From Polaromonas sp. (lineage in GTDB: Bacteria > Pseudomonadota > Gammaproteobacteria > Burkholderiales > Burkholderiaceae_C): a stretch of DNA of 64,000 nt. Below are positions 1 to 11,033 of the stretch, one piece after another. The position numbers and the translations under genes are program-made. The stretch spans positions 1 through 64,000 of the forward strand of contig JAQGLT010000024.1 of assembly GCA_028292745.1 (NCBI GenBank), given 5' to 3'. Numbering within the stretch: position 1 is the first letter of the stretch; every line of letters starts with the position of its first letter. A model generated the notes under the pieces. That model did no database searches. It worked only from the letters and a program-made list of their open reading frames with translations, and was not told the origin of the DNA.

Positions 1-1748
<1,748 letters not shown>

Positions 1749-1806
1749 AGCCGCAGGGCGGCCAGGTCGGCACGCGCCAGCCTGGCCCTCGGCCTGCCGG
1801 TCATCC

Positions 1807-1854
1807 GCTATGGTATTGATAGCTGCTTGCGCAGGTGGAATAAGCGCAAAAGGC
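1807..1854 (+). repeat. Short palindromic interspersed repeat, copy in gltB-gltD gap (reverse orientation)
   Basis: It starts with the terminal palindrome GCTATGGTATTGATAGC, followed by GCGC-N11-GCGC and AGGC. The same parts recur in the same order, or reversed, at about nine other places in this window. This copy fills the middle of the gap upstream of gltD and ends about 20 bp before the gltD ribosome binding site. Confidence 0.7.
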
Positions 1855-1889
1855 ATAAAACGCTTAAAAATTGCACAGGACGACGCATC

Positions 1890-3356
1890 ATGGGAAAAAT
1901 CACCGGCTTCATGGAATACGAGCGCATCGAGGAGGGCTACAAGCCCGTGCCCGAGCGCCTGAAGAACTACAAGGAATTCGTCATCGGCCTGGACGACAAG
2001 CAGGCCAACGTGCAGGCGGCGCGCTGCATGGACTGCGGCACGCCGTTTTGCAACAGCGGCTGCCCGGTCAACAACATCATTCCCGACTTCAACGACATGG
2101 TGTTTCGCAACGACTGGAAAAACGCGATCGACACGCTGCACAGCACCAACAATTTTCCCGAATTCACCGGGCGCATCTGCCCGGCGCCGTGCGAGGCAGC
2201 CTGCACGCTCAACGTGAACGACGACGCGGTGGGCATCAAGTCCATCGAGCACGCAATCATCGACCGCGCCTGGTCCGAAGGCTGGGTCAAGCCGCAAGTT
2301 GCCCGTCACAAGACCGGCAAGCAAGTCGCCGTCGTGGGTTCCGGCCCTGCCGGCATGGCGGCCGCGCAGCAACTGGCGCGCGCCGGCCATGAGGTCACGC
2401 TGTTCGAGAAGAACGACCGCGTTGGCGGCCTGCTGCGCTACGGCATTCCCGACTTCAAGATGGAAAAGATCCATATCGACCGCCGGGTCGAGCAGATGCA
2501 GGCCGAGGGCGTGGTGTTTCGCACTGGCGTCATGGTCGGCAGCCTGCCCAAGGGCTCCAAGGTCACCAACTGGGCCAAGGAAACGATCTCGCCCGAGCAG
2601 CTTTGCAAAGCCTTCGATGCGGTGGTGCTGACCGGCGGCGCCGAGCAGTCGCGCGACCTGCCTGTGCCGGGCCGAGACCTGGACGGCGTGCATTTCGCGA
2701 TGGAATTTTTGCCTCAGCAGAACAAGGTCAATGCGGGCGACAAGGTCAAGGGCCAGCTTCGCGCCGAAGGCAAGCATGTCATCGTCATTGGCGGCGGAGA
2801 CACCGGCTCCGACTGCGTGGGCACCAGCAACCGCCACGGCGCGGCCAGCGTGACCCAGTTCGAGCTGATGCCGCAGCCGCCCGAGGAAGAAAATCGCCCC
2901 ATGACCTGGCCCTACTGGCCGATCAAGCTGCGCACCAGTTCCAGCCACGAGGAAGGCTGCGAGCGCGAGTTCGCCATCTCGACCAAGGAGCTGATCGGTG
3001 AAAAAGGCAGGGTCACCGGCCTGAAAACCGTTCGCGTCGAATGGAAGGACGGCAAGATGGTCGAAGTTGCCGGTTCCGAGCAGCTCCTCAAGGCCGACCT
3101 GGTGCTGCTGGCCATGGGCTTTGTTTCGCCAGTCGCTTCGGTGCTGGACGCTTTCGGCATCGAAAAAGACAGCCGGGGCAACGCCAGGGCCGGCACCGAG
3201 TTCATCGGCGGCTACGCCACCAATGTGCCCAAGGTCTTTGCCGCCGGCGACATTCGGCGCGGCCAAAGCCTGGTGGTCTGGGCGATCCGCGAAGGTCGTC
3301 AGGCCGCGCGGGCGGTGGATGAGTTTTTGATGGGGTACAGCGATCTGCCGCGCTAG
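1890..3356 (+). CDS. gltD: Glutamate synthase (NADPH) small subunit
   Basis: GltD takes electrons from NADPH through FAD and two 4Fe-4S clusters and passes them to GltB. At 488 residues it has the family length. Near the N-terminus are the cluster cysteines [17 protein letters not shown] and CPAPCEAAC. An FAD-binding [11 protein letters not shown] and an NADPH-binding [11 protein letters not shown] follow, and a final [14 protein letters not shown] segment closes the FAD site. I chose ATG 1890 because the protein begins [12 protein letters not shown] as in the family and has an AGGA ribosome binding site 9 bases upstream. An upstream in-frame codon at 1827 would add 21 unlikely residues that come from an interspersed repeat. 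A strong terminator follows at 3416. Confidence 0.97.
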   Translation: MGKITGFMEYERIEEGYKPVPERLKNYKEFVIGLDDKQANVQAARCMDCGTPFCNSGCPVNNIIPDFNDMVFRNDWKNAIDTLHSTNNFPEFTGRICPAPCEAACTLNVNDDAVGIKSIEHAIIDRAWSEGWVKPQVARHKTGKQVAVVGSGPAGMAAAQQLARAGHEVTLFEKNDRVGGLLRYGIPDFKMEKIHIDRRVEQMQAEGVVFRTGVMVGSLPKGSKVTNWAKETISPEQLCKAFDAVVLTGGAEQSRDLPVPGRDLDGVHFAMEFLPQQNKVNAGDKVKGQLRAEGKHVIVIGGGDTGSDCVGTSNRHGAASVTQFELMPQPPEEENRPMTWPYWPIKLRTSSSHEEGCEREFAISTKELIGEKGRVTGLKTVRVEWKDGKMVEVAGSEQLLKADLVLLAMGFVSPVASVLDAFGIEKDSRGNARAGTEFIGGYATNVPKVFAAGDIRRGQSLVVWAIREGRQAARAVDEFLMGYSDLPR

Positions 3357-3415
3357 CGTCAAGTTCCCTAGTCGCTCAACGATGTAAAGGGTATTTAGCG
3401 TAATCCCTTATGATC

Positions 3416-3447
3416 CAGAAGCCGGAATGTCCGGCTTCTGTTTTTTT
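3416..3447 (+). terminator. Rho-independent terminator after gltD
   Basis: A perfect 10-bp stem (CAGAAGCCGG / CCGGCTTCTG) with loop AATGT is followed directly by seven T. It should end gltBD transcription. The loop contains an in-frame ATG (3427) and the T-tract runs straight into a second in-frame ATG (3448) of mlaF. The U-run exists only on the plus strand. Confidence 0.85.
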
Positions 3448-4296
3448 ATGGCCTCATCTTCTACCGCCCCCCTTGTTGAACTGAATCACCTGACCTTTGG
3501 CTATGGCGAACGTGTCATTCTGGACGATATTTCATTGTCGGTGCCCAGGGGCAAGGTCACGGCACTGCTGGGTGCGTCCGGAGGCGGGAAAACCACCATA
3601 CTGCGCCTGATCGGCGGCCAGATCCGGGCCCGGTCAGGCGAGTTGCTGTTCGACGGTCAGGACGTAACGCCGATGAGCCAGGCGCAACTCTACGCCGCCC
3701 GCAGGCGCATGGGAATGCTGTTCCAATTCGGGGCGCTGTTTGCTGATTTGAGCGTCTTTGAAAATGTGGCCTTCCCGCTCAGGGAGCATACCGACCTGCC
3801 GGAACCTCTGATTCGCGACATCGTTCTGATGAAACTCAACGCGGTTGGCCTGCGCGGCGCGCGCGACCTCATGCCCAGCGAAGTCTCGGGCGGCATGGCG
3901 CGGCGGATCGCGTTGGCACGCGCCATCGCGCTGGACCCCGAACTGGTCATGTATGACGAGCCTTTTTCCGGTCTTGATCCCATTTCCCTGGGGACGGCGG
4001 CGCGCCTCATCCGCCACCTCAACGACAGTATCGGCATGACCAGCATCGTGGTGTCGCACGAGCTTGAGCAGACTTTTGCGCTGGCCGACCATGTGATCAT
4101 CCTGGCCAACGGCAAGGTCGCCACGCAGGGAACGCCCGATGAGGTGCGCAAAAGCACAGACCCGCTGGTGTACCAGTATGTGCATGCGCTGCCGGACGGG
4201 CCGGTTCGTTTTGATTATCCCGGCGTCACGGTCGAGCAGGATTTTGGTCCTGCCGCAACCTCATCACTGCCCCTGAAATCCGGAGCTTCCACATGA
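3448..4296 (+). CDS. mlaF: Phospholipid transport ABC ATPase MlaF
   Basis: MlaF is the ATPase of the inner-membrane MlaFEDB complex, which moves phospholipids between the inner membrane and the periplasmic carrier MlaC. From ATG 3448 it has 282 residues. Walker A is GASGGGKTT (about 42-50), the signature is the Mla-type VSGGMARR (about 146-153), and Walker B is ELVMYDE (about 165-171). The C-terminal tail [10 protein letters not shown] matches the MlaF-specific extension. The start is uncertain: ATG 3427 is also in frame but sits in the loop of the gltD terminator, while ATG 3448 follows the T-tract with no Shine-Dalgarno sequence. The stop overlaps mlaE by 4 bp, which suggests translational coupling. 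Confidence 0.93.
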   Translation: MASSSTAPLVELNHLTFGYGERVILDDISLSVPRGKVTALLGASGGGKTTILRLIGGQIRARSGELLFDGQDVTPMSQAQLYAARRRMGMLFQFGALFADLSVFENVAFPLREHTDLPEPLIRDIVLMKLNAVGLRGARDLMPSEVSGGMARRIALARAIALDPELVMYDEPFSGLDPISLGTAARLIRHLNDSIGMTSIVVSHELEQTFALADHVIILANGKVATQGTPDEVRKSTDPLVYQYVHALPDGPVRFDYPGVTVEQDFGPAATSSLPLKSGAST

Positions 4297-5075
4297 GCTG
4301 GTACAAGCCTTCGGACGTCGGATTCGCCACCCGCAGCTGGCTTGCCCGGCTGGGCTATGGCGCCCGGCTTTTTCTTCGCCTTTTGACAACGCTGGGGTCG
4401 AGCTTCAGGCGCTTTGGGCTGGTGCGTGACCAGATTCATTTTCTTGGCAACTATTCACTGGCCATCATTGCCATCTCGGGCTTGTTTGTCGGGTTTGTGT
4501 TTGGCCTGCAGGGCTACTACACACTTTTGCGCTTTGGTTCGACCGAAGCGCTCGGTCAGCTTGTGACCTTCACCTTGGTGCGTGAGCTGGGGCCTGTCGT
4601 GACGGCGCTTTTATTCGCCGGCCGTGCCGGCACCTCTCTGACGGCCGAGATCGGCCTCATGAAGGCAGGCGAGCAGATCAGCGTGATGGAGATGATGGCG
4701 GTCGATCCGGTGCGGCGTATTTTGGCGCCGCGCTTTTGGGCCGGCGTGATCAGTATGCCGTTGCTGGCTGCAGTGTTCAGCGCAATGGGTGTGATTGGCG
4801 GCTGGGTGGTGGGGGTGCTGATGATCGGGGTGGATGCCGGTTCGTTCTGGAGCCAGATTCAAAGCAACGTCGATGTCTGGCGTGATGTGGGCAACGGCAT
4901 CATCAAAAGCGTTGTGTTCGGCTTCACCGCGACTTTCATCGCGCTGTTGCAGGGTTTTGAAGCACAACCCACTCCCGAAGGCGTGGCCAGCGCCACCACG
5001 CGCACGGTGGTCATGGCCTCCCTGGCAGTCCTGGGTCTGGATTTCATCCTGACCGCGATGATGTTTACAACGTAA
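4293..5075 (+). CDS. mlaE: Phospholipid transport permease MlaE
   Basis: MlaE is the integral membrane permease of the Mla phospholipid transporter, working as a dimer with MlaF ATPases and the MlaD ring. At 260 residues it has the family length. It has about five to six hydrophobic segments after an amphipathic N-terminus and the family's conserved region around [19 protein letters not shown] and [18 protein letters not shown]. The gene overlaps mlaF through an ATGA. A 78-bp gap separates it from mlaD, and part of that gap looks like a decayed interspersed repeat (CCTGTAGCG...GATAGC). Confidence 0.95.
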   Translation: MSWYKPSDVGFATRSWLARLGYGARLFLRLLTTLGSSFRRFGLVRDQIHFLGNYSLAIIAISGLFVGFVFGLQGYYTLLRFGSTEALGQLVTFTLVRELGPVVTALLFAGRAGTSLTAEIGLMKAGEQISVMEMMAVDPVRRILAPRFWAGVISMPLLAAVFSAMGVIGGWVVGVLMIGVDAGSFWSQIQSNVDVWRDVGNGIIKSVVFGFTATFIALLQGFEAQPTPEGVASATTRTVVMASLAVLGLDFILTAMMFTT

Positions 5076-5153
5076 TTACTGCAGAATTTGTGGAACAGCC
5101 TGTAGCGGTGCGATAGCTGGCAATTGCTGTTCCTGTGTTTAGAAAGAAGTTAG

Positions 5154-5663
5154 ATGCAACGCTCAAAAATTGATGTGTGGGTTGGCCTGTTTGTCCTGAT
5201 TGGCGCAGTGGCCATTTTGTTTCTGGCCTTGCAGGCGGCCAACCTGCTCAACCTGAATTTTCAGTCCACCTATCAGGTCAGTGCGGAGTTCGACAATATT
5301 GGCGGCCTCAAGCGCAAGGCGGCTGTGCGCAGCGGCGGTGTGGTGGTCGGCCGGGTTGACAGCATCACCTTTAACGACAAGACCTTTCAGGCGCGAGTGC
5401 TGCTTGCCATGGAAAGTCGCTATTCTTTCCCCAAGGACAGTTCACTGAAAATTTTGACCAGCGGGCTGCTCGGCGAGCAATATATCGGCATCCAGGCTGG
5501 CGGCGCCGACACCGATCTGGTGACGGGCGACGTGATCAGGCAAACGCAGTCTGCCGTGGTACTGGAAAATTTGATTGGGCAATTTTTATTCAGCAAGACA
5601 GCGGACGAAAGTGCCGGTTCGGGCGCGACTCTGCCACCAACAGGAATGACAGAGAGAAAATGA
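5154..5663 (+). CDS. mlaD: Phospholipid transport MCE-domain protein MlaD
   Basis: MlaD is the periplasmic lipid-binding ring subunit of the Mla complex, anchored by one N-terminal membrane helix (about residues 9-30). A single MCE domain follows, with the typical VSAEFDNIGGLKRKAAVRSG and a GLLGEQYIGI segment. At 169 residues it is close to the 183 of the E. coli protein. The last 25 residues are serine- and glycine-rich and probably disordered. The ribosome binding site AAAGAAG lies just upstream. The stop overlaps the mlaA start by 4 bp. Confidence 0.95.
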   Translation: MQRSKIDVWVGLFVLIGAVAILFLALQAANLLNLNFQSTYQVSAEFDNIGGLKRKAAVRSGGVVVGRVDSITFNDKTFQARVLLAMESRYSFPKDSSLKILTSGLLGEQYIGIQAGGADTDLVTGDVIRQTQSAVVLENLIGQFLFSKTADESAGSGATLPPTGMTERK

Positions 5664-6457
5664 CGACAACAACCATGACTTTAAAAAAGAGTTCAGGGTG
5701 GGCAGCCGCTGCGCTGGCCCTGGTGCTTTTGCAGGGATGCGCAAGTGGCCCCCGGAGTAATCCAGGCGACCCGCTGGAGTCTTTCAACCGCAGCATGTTC
5801 AGCTTCAACGAAGGGCTTGACCGTACGGTGCTCAAGCCGGTCGCCACCGTGTACCGGGACGTCACGCCGTCGCCGGTTCGTACCGGCATCACTAACTTTT
5901 TTGAAAATATTTCCGATATCCGGTCGTTTTTCAACAACGTGCTGCAGGCCAAGCCTGTAGATGCAGCCGATACCTTCTTTCGTGTCACGGTCAATACGTT
6001 CTGGGGTCTGGGCGGCCTTTTGGATATGGCCAGCGAGATGAAGATTCCAAAGCACTCGGAGGATTTTGGCCAGACCTTGGGCACCTGGGGCGTGGCACCC
6101 GGCGCTTATGTGGTGCTTCCGCTGTTCGGCCCTTCAACAATGCGGGACACGGCGGGCATGGTTGTCGATTCGCAGGGCAATCTGGTGTCCTACGCGGAAA
6201 ATGTGCCTGTTCGCAATTCCCTGACGGGCCTGCGGCTGGTGGATACGCGTGCCAATTTGCTAAATGCCGGAAATATTCTTGACCAGGCTGCGCTGGACAA
6301 ATATGCATTCACGCGCGATGCCTACCTGCAGCGCCGGCAGAGCCTCATTGGGGGTGACGCACAAGATCGACCTGCCGCACCCGAAGAGCGCTATGACCTG
6401 CCAGAGGGCGCGTCCACTACCGGCAACTCGGCGGCACCTGCGCCGAAGTTACCGTAA
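5660..6457 (+). CDS. mlaA: Outer-membrane lipoprotein MlaA (VacJ)
   Basis: MlaA removes phospholipids from the outer leaflet of the outer membrane and hands them to MlaC. The N-terminus is a lipoprotein signal peptide with the lipobox LLQGC (Cys near residue 27). The MlaA domain follows, with the characteristic DPLESFNRSMFSFNEGLD, then IPKHSEDFGQTLGTWGV and GPSTMRDTAG. The C-terminal 35 residues are rich in Pro and Ala and appear specific to this lineage. In E. coli mlaA is away from mlaFEDCB, but here, as in other Burkholderiales, it sits inside the operon between mlaD and mlaC. Confidence 0.95.
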   Translation: MTTTTMTLKKSSGWAAAALALVLLQGCASGPRSNPGDPLESFNRSMFSFNEGLDRTVLKPVATVYRDVTPSPVRTGITNFFENISDIRSFFNNVLQAKPVDAADTFFRVTVNTFWGLGGLLDMASEMKIPKHSEDFGQTLGTWGVAPGAYVVLPLFGPSTMRDTAGMVVDSQGNLVSYAENVPVRNSLTGLRLVDTRANLLNAGNILDQAALDKYAFTRDAYLQRRQSLIGGDAQDRPAAPEERYDLPEGASTTGNSAAPAPKLP

Positions 6458-6621
6458 AGCCCTGGTAACAAGCTTTACCAAAGTATGGCAAAAGTTCATC
6501 GGGCGAGAGGCACAGGTTTCGCAAAATGGTTGCAGACTTTGGGTTGCCAGTGCATTGGCTGGAACCTGCAGCAATAATTTGCAGCTTTACCGGCCCGTCT
6601 TTTTGATTTTGAAGGAAAACC

Positions 6622-7257
6622 ATGAACCGTAGAAGCCTTGGACGTTTATTGACCGCTACCCTCAGTCTGGCGCTGCTGGGCTCTGCCTCCTGGGTGCGTG
6701 CGGCCGCCGACGAGGCGCCTGATGCACTGATCAAGCGGGTTTCGAGCGAGGTGCTAGACACGATCCGATCGGACAAGGCCATTCAGGCGGGCGAGTTGAA
6801 CCGGGTACTGGCACTGGTGGATGCCAAGGTCATGCCCAATGTCAATTTCACCCGCATGACCGCATCTGCTGTGGGCCGTAACTGGCGCCAAGCCACGCCC
6901 GAGCAGAAAAAGCGCTTGCAGGACGAGTTCAAGACCTTGCTGATACGCACTTACTCCGGCGCCTTGTCGCAGGTGAATGATCAAAAGCTCAACGTCAAGC
7001 CCTTGCGCGCAGAGCCTACCGACACGGAAGTGACGGTTCGTACCGAGGTTCTGGGCCGTGGCGACCCGGTCCAGCTGGATTACCGCATGGAAAAAACGCC
7101 GACCGGTTGGAAGATTTATGACCTCAATGTGCTGGGCGTCTGGCTGGTGGAAACCTACCGTACCCAGTTTGCCCAGGAAATCAGTGCCAATGGCGTGGAT
7201 GGCCTGATTGCGTCGATGGCGCAGCGCAACAAAAACAATGCTGCCGGCAAGTCCTGA
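6622..7257 (+). CDS. mlaC: Periplasmic phospholipid carrier MlaC
   Basis: MlaC ferries phospholipid between MlaA at the outer membrane and MlaFEDB at the inner membrane. The 211-residue protein has a Sec signal peptide (cleavage expected after about VRAAA, residue 30). Family features include DAKVMPNVNFTRMTASAVGRNWRQATPEQK and a late GWKIYDLNVLGVWLVETYR. The ribosome binding site AAGGA lies 6 bases before ATG. A 164-bp gap separates it from mlaA, longer than other gaps in the operon, and could hold an extra promoter, but I see no strong -35/-10 pair. Confidence 0.95.
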   Translation: MNRRSLGRLLTATLSLALLGSASWVRAAADEAPDALIKRVSSEVLDTIRSDKAIQAGELNRVLALVDAKVMPNVNFTRMTASAVGRNWRQATPEQKKRLQDEFKTLLIRTYSGALSQVNDQKLNVKPLRAEPTDTEVTVRTEVLGRGDPVQLDYRMEKTPTGWKIYDLNVLGVWLVETYRTQFAQEISANGVDGLIASMAQRNKNNAAGKS

Positions 7258-7270
7258 AAACTTGCCTTTC

Positions 7271-7555
7271 ATGATCAAGCTACCTGCTGTCCTGACGCAT
7301 GCGCAAGCCGCCGGATTTTTTCGGATGGCGGGCGAAGCTGTTTTGCCTCAATCCAAGGATGTTGTGCTGGATGCGACTGATCTGCAGCGGTTCGACTCGT
7401 CGGCGTTGGCCATCTTGCTGGCCTGCCGCCGCCGGTCGCTGGCGGCAGGCAAAACGTTTGCGGTGCGTGGCGCGTCCGAGCGGCTGCTCCAGCTTGCCGG
7501 CGTCTATGGTGTTGCCGCGCTGATTCCTGTTGTTGCCGAGCGCCCGGCTTTGTAG
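7271..7555 (+). CDS. mlaB: STAS-domain protein MlaB
   Basis: MlaB is the small cytoplasmic STAS subunit that binds MlaF and supports ATPase assembly. From ATG 7271 it has 94 residues. It covers a complete STAS fold with the conserved DLQRFDSSALAILLACRRR turn, including the serine at the site where STAS proteins are often phosphorylated. Sequence conservation is weak, as is usual for MlaB, so the position directly after mlaC supports the name. An upstream in-frame start at 7208 would overlap mlaC by 50 bp and adds no STAS sequence. Confidence 0.85.
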   Translation: MIKLPAVLTHAQAAGFFRMAGEAVLPQSKDVVLDATDLQRFDSSALAILLACRRRSLAAGKTFAVRGASERLLQLAGVYGVAALIPVVAERPAL

Positions 7556-7653
7556 CCGCTTGGCGCATGCTTCCCGGCGCCAAGCGCCTGTTTGCAAGGG
7601 CTTGGCACCGCTTGGCAATCCCAAAAGCCGACAGCCCCTAAAATGGCGGGCTC

Positions 7654-8583
7654 ATGCCAGCCATTTCCTTCCAGTCCGTTTCCAAAACCTACCCCTCCAC
7701 CCGCAACCAGCCCGGTCCCGATCTGAAGGCTCTGGACAGCGTGAGCTTTGACATCCAGCAAGGCGAGTTTTTTGGCCTGCTGGGCCCCAACGGCGCGGGT
7801 AAAACCACACTCATCAGCATTCTGGCCGGCCTGTCGCGTGCCAGCAGCGGGAGGGTGATGGTCCATGGCAGTGATGTCGTGCTTGACTATGCCAATGCCA
7901 GGCGCAAGCTCGGCATCGTGCCGCAGGAGTTGGTGTTTGACCCGTTTTTCACCGTGCGTGAAGCGCTTCGCATCCAGTCGGGCTATTTCGGTATCAAGCA
8001 CAACGATGACTGGATCGATGAGCTGCTTTTCAACCTGGGCCTGGCCGACAAGAGCCATGCCAACATGCGCCAGCTCTCGGGCGGCATGAAGCGCCGGGTG
8101 CTGGTGGCGCAAGCGCTGGTGCACAAGCCGCAGGTCATCGTGCTGGACGAGCCGACGGCTGGCGTGGACGTGGAACTGCGCCAGACCCTCTGGCAGTTCA
8201 TCGCAAGGCTCAACAAGGAAGGCAGCACGGTGCTGCTCACGACCCACTACCTGGAAGAAGCCGAGGCCCTGTGCAGCCGAATTGCCATGCTCAAGCAGGG
8301 CCGGGTGGTGGCGCTGGCCCAGACGTCAGCGCTGCTCAAGGCGGCTTCCAGCAATGTGCTGCGTTTCAAAATTGATAGCAAACTTCCCATGCATCTGGCG
8401 GATAAGGCCCGCATCACAGGTCGAATCGTGCAGTTCCCCGCCCACAATGCCCACGAAATCGAGCAGTATCTTGCGGCGATACGGCAGGCTGGCCTGGTCG
8501 CCGAAGACGTTGAAATCCGAAAGGCTGATCTGGAAGATGTGTTTCTTGAGGTCATGACTGACAAATCCGGAGTGGTGGCATGA
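7654..8583 (+). CDS. ABC transporter ATP-binding protein (YadG-like)
   Basis: This is the cytoplasmic ATPase of an ABC-2 type exporter. Walker A is GPNGAGKTT (about 44-52), the signature is LSGGMKRR, Walker B is VIVLDEPTAGVD and the H-loop is TTHYLEEAE. The last 80 residues form the accessory domain typical of drug and antibiotic-type exporters, ending DLEDVFLEVMTDKSG. Its stop overlaps the permease gene by 4 bp (ATGA). The pair resembles E. coli yadG-yadH, whose substrate is not established. It lies between mla and ibaG-murA, so an envelope role is possible but inferred only from position. Confidence 0.9.
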   Translation: MPAISFQSVSKTYPSTRNQPGPDLKALDSVSFDIQQGEFFGLLGPNGAGKTTLISILAGLSRASSGRVMVHGSDVVLDYANARRKLGIVPQELVFDPFFTVREALRIQSGYFGIKHNDDWIDELLFNLGLADKSHANMRQLSGGMKRRVLVAQALVHKPQVIVLDEPTAGVDVELRQTLWQFIARLNKEGSTVLLTTHYLEEAEALCSRIAMLKQGRVVALAQTSALLKAASSNVLRFKIDSKLPMHLADKARITGRIVQFPAHNAHEIEQYLAAIRQAGLVAEDVEIRKADLEDVFLEVMTDKSGVVA

Positions 8584-9335
8584 CGGGCTGGCAAACGCTT
8601 TTTTACAAGGAGGTCCTGCGGTTCTGGAAAGTCGGCTTCCAGACTGTAGGCGCACCGGTCCTGACCGCCGTGCTGTACATGCTGATTTTTGGCCATGTGC
8701 TGCAGGGACAGGCGCTGGTCTATGGCAAGGTGAGCTATACCGCCTTCCTGGTCCCTGGCCTGGTGATGATGAGCGTGCTGCAGAACTCCTTTGCCAACAG
8801 CTCGTCGTCCCTGATCCAAAGCAAGATCATGGGCAGCTTGGTGTTTGTGCTGTTGACGCCGCTTTCGCACTGGCACTGGTTTTTTGCCTATGTGGGTTCC
8901 TCTATCGTGCGCGGCCTGCTGGTCGGGACTGGCGTGTTCGTGGTCACGGTGTTTTTTGGCCGGCCTGGCTTCGAGGCCCCGGTATGGATTGCGGTATTTG
9001 CTGTTCTGGGCTCGGCCATGCTGGGGGCGCTGGGCGTGATTGCCGGCTTGTGGGCCGAAAAATTCGACCAGATGGCCACCTTCCAGAACTTCATCATCAT
9101 GCCCATGACCTTTCTGAGCGGCGTTTTTTACTCCATCCATTCATTGCCGCCGTTCTGGCAGGAAATCAGCCACCTGAACCCGTTCTTTTACATGATCGAT
9201 GGCTTTCGCTACGGTTTTTTCGGCGTCAGCGATGTTTCGCCGTGGCTCAGCCTGGGGCTGGTGCTGACAGCATTTCTCATCATCAGCGCGGTCGCCGTCA
9301 ACATGCTGCGCACCGGCTATAAGATCAGAGGATGA
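8580..9335 (+). CDS. ABC-2 type transporter permease (YadH-like)
   Basis: This is the membrane partner of the ATPase encoded just upstream. At 251 residues with about six hydrophobic segments it has the ABC2_membrane architecture. The conserved late motif is PMTFLSGVFYSIHSLPPFWQ followed by LNPFFYMIDGFRYGFFG, as in YadH and NodJ-like permeases. The substrate cannot be read from the sequence. A GC-rich repeat begins at the base after its stop codon. Confidence 0.9.
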   Translation: MTGWQTLFYKEVLRFWKVGFQTVGAPVLTAVLYMLIFGHVLQGQALVYGKVSYTAFLVPGLVMMSVLQNSFANSSSSLIQSKIMGSLVFVLLTPLSHWHWFFAYVGSSIVRGLLVGTGVFVVTVFFGRPGFEAPVWIAVFAVLGSAMLGALGVIAGLWAEKFDQMATFQNFIIMPMTFLSGVFYSIHSLPPFWQEISHLNPFFYMIDGFRYGFFGVSDVSPWLSLGLVLTAFLIISAVAVNMLRTGYKIRG

Positions 9336-9431
9336 CCCCCACGCTTGTCGCTTCGCGTACTGCGCAGCCCCCCGAGGGGGCTGCTGCGCCTGCGGCCCGG
9401 CTAAGCCGGTTCCGCGGCCCCTGCTGGCGGG
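9336..9431 (-). repeat. GC-rich interspersed repeat, single copy after the exporter permease
   Basis: This is an inverse-orientation copy of the element found before hisF and three times between gspF and gspE. Shared parts are the GCCCCCCGAGGGGGC palindrome, the CGGCCCGGCTAAGCCGGTTCCGCGGCC block and a flank CCCCCACGCTTGTCGCTTCGCG. Several self-complementary segments could form stable hairpins in RNA. It starts at the base after the permease stop, so it may act as a terminator-like or mRNA-end structure, although it has no U-tract. Confidence 0.75.
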
Positions 9432-9493
9432 AAGTACCGCCCCACGCATTGCTAATGCATGTGCTGTGCCACACACTTATTTGAAAACCTTGT

Positions 9494-9754
9494 ATGACCC
9501 GCGAAGAACTCCAATCCATCATTGCCGCCGGCCTGCCGTGCGAGCACCTTGAGCTGTCCGGCGATGGCCGTCACTGGTACGCGACCATTGTTTCCAGTGC
9601 CTTCGAGGGCTTGCGTCTGATCCAGCGCCACCAGCGGGTGTATGCCACGCTGGGCGGCCGGATGCAGACGGACGAAGTGCATGCGCTTTCGATGAAAACC
9701 TATACCCCCGCCGAGTGGGCTGGCGGCAACGCGCAATCACCCTCAGAACAATAA
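9494..9754 (+). CDS. ibaG: BolA/IbaG family iron-metabolism protein
   Basis: This 86-residue protein is of the BolA family, IbaG (YrbA) branch, which in E. coli binds monothiol glutaredoxin with a 2Fe-2S cluster and is linked to iron handling and acid stress. The BolA core covers residues 1-75, with [19 protein letters not shown] and the helix end [11 protein letters not shown] carrying the conserved late His. A position between mla genes and murA is the same as in E. coli. A monothiol glutaredoxin (grxD) is also in this window but 54 kb away. No clear Shine-Dalgarno sequence is seen before the ATG. Confidence 0.9.
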   Translation: MTREELQSIIAAGLPCEHLELSGDGRHWYATIVSSAFEGLRLIQRHQRVYATLGGRMQTDEVHALSMKTYTPAEWAGGNAQSPSEQ

Positions 9755-9758
9755 AAAC

Positions 9759-11033
9759 ATGGACAAATTAATCATCCGGGGCGGTAAATCCCTGGCCGGC
9801 TCGGTCGATATCTCGGGCGCCAAAAATGCAGCGCTCCCTGAGTTGTGCGCGGCCTTGCTGACCGCCGAGCCGGTCACGCTGCTGAACGTGCCGGGCCTGC
9901 AGGACGTGACCACCATGCTCAAGCTGATCCGCAACATGGGGGTCGTGGCCGAACGCAGCCCAGGCGTGTCGAGCACGGTCACCCTCAATGCCGGCGCCTT
10001 GAGCTCCCCCGAAGCCCCCTATGAGCTGGTAAAAACCATGCGCGCCTCGGTGCTGGCCCTGGGGCCGCTGCTGGCGCGCTTTGGGCGGGCCACGGTGTCG
10101 CTGCCTGGCGGCTGTGCCATCGGTTCGCGGCCGGTGGATCAGCACATCAAGGGCTTGCAGGCCATGGGTGCGGAGATCAACGTCGAGCATGGCTACATGA
10201 TTGCCAGGCTGCCTGCCGGACAAAAGCGCTTGACAGGCGCGGCCATTACGACAGACATGGTGACTGTCACCGGGACCGAGAATTTTCTGATGGCCGCCAG
10301 CCTGGCTGACGGAGAAACCACGCTTGAAAACGCCGCGCAAGAGCCGGAAATTTTTGATCTGGCTGAAATGCTCATCAAGATGGGCGCAAAAATCGAAGGC
10401 CATGGCACGCGGCGCATCCGCATCCAGGGCGTCGAACGGCTCGGTGGCTGCACCCATCAGGTGGTGGCCGACCGGATTGAAACCGGGACCTTCCTGTGCG
10501 CTGTTGCGGCGGCGGGCGGCGATGTGGTGCTGAACCACGGACGTGCCGATCATCTCGAAGCCGTGATTGAAAAGCTGCGGGAGGCGGGCGCGACCATTGT
10601 GGTCGGCGAAGCGTCCTTGCGAATCCAGGCCCAGGGCCGCCTGAAGGCCCAGTCTTTTCGCACCTCTGAATACCCAGGCTTCCCCACTGATATGCAAGCG
10701 CAGTTCATGGCCCTGAACGCCATTGCGCAAGGCACCAGCACGGTCACTGAAACGATCTTTGAAAACCGTTTCATGCATGTCAACGAAATGGTGCGGCTGG
10801 GCGCCAAAATCCAGATTGAGGGCAGGGTGTCGGTAGTGGAAGGGGTCGAAAAACTTTTGGGCGCGGCGGTCATGGCGACCGACCTGCGGGCGTCGGCCAG
10901 CCTGGTGATTGCCGGGCTGGTGGCCGAAGGCGAAACCTGTGTGGAACGCATCTACCACCTGGACCGGGGCTACGACCGGATGGAGGCGAAATTGCGCGGT
11001 ATTGGCGCGGACATCGAACGGGTCAAAGCATGA
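9759..11033 (+). CDS. murA: UDP-N-acetylglucosamine 1-carboxyvinyltransferase
   Basis: MurA transfers enolpyruvate from phosphoenolpyruvate to UDP-GlcNAc, the first committed step of peptidoglycan synthesis in the cytoplasm. The 424-residue protein has the usual length. It has the substrate-binding [15 protein letters not shown] (Lys22-Asn23), the catalytic cysteine in [14 protein letters not shown] (Cys119, the fosfomycin target) and the late [12 protein letters not shown] and [10 protein letters not shown] motifs. Its stop overlaps the hisG start (ATGA), so murA and the his genes are probably cotranscribed. Confidence 0.97.
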   Translation: MDKLIIRGGKSLAGSVDISGAKNAALPELCAALLTAEPVTLLNVPGLQDVTTMLKLIRNMGVVAERSPGVSSTVTLNAGALSSPEAPYELVKTMRASVLALGPLLARFGRATVSLPGGCAIGSRPVDQHIKGLQAMGAEINVEHGYMIARLPAGQKRLTGAAITTDMVTVTGTENFLMAASLADGETTLENAAQEPEIFDLAEMLIKMGAKIEGHGTRRIRIQGVERLGGCTHQVVADRIETGTFLCAVAAAGGDVVLNHGRADHLEAVIEKLREAGATIVVGEASLRIQAQGRLKAQSFRTSEYPGFPTDMQAQFMALNAIAQGTSTVTETIFENRFMHVNEMVRLGAKIQIEGRVSVVEGVEKLLGAAVMATDLRASASLVIAGLVAEGETCVERIYHLDRGYDRMEAKLRGIGADIERVKA

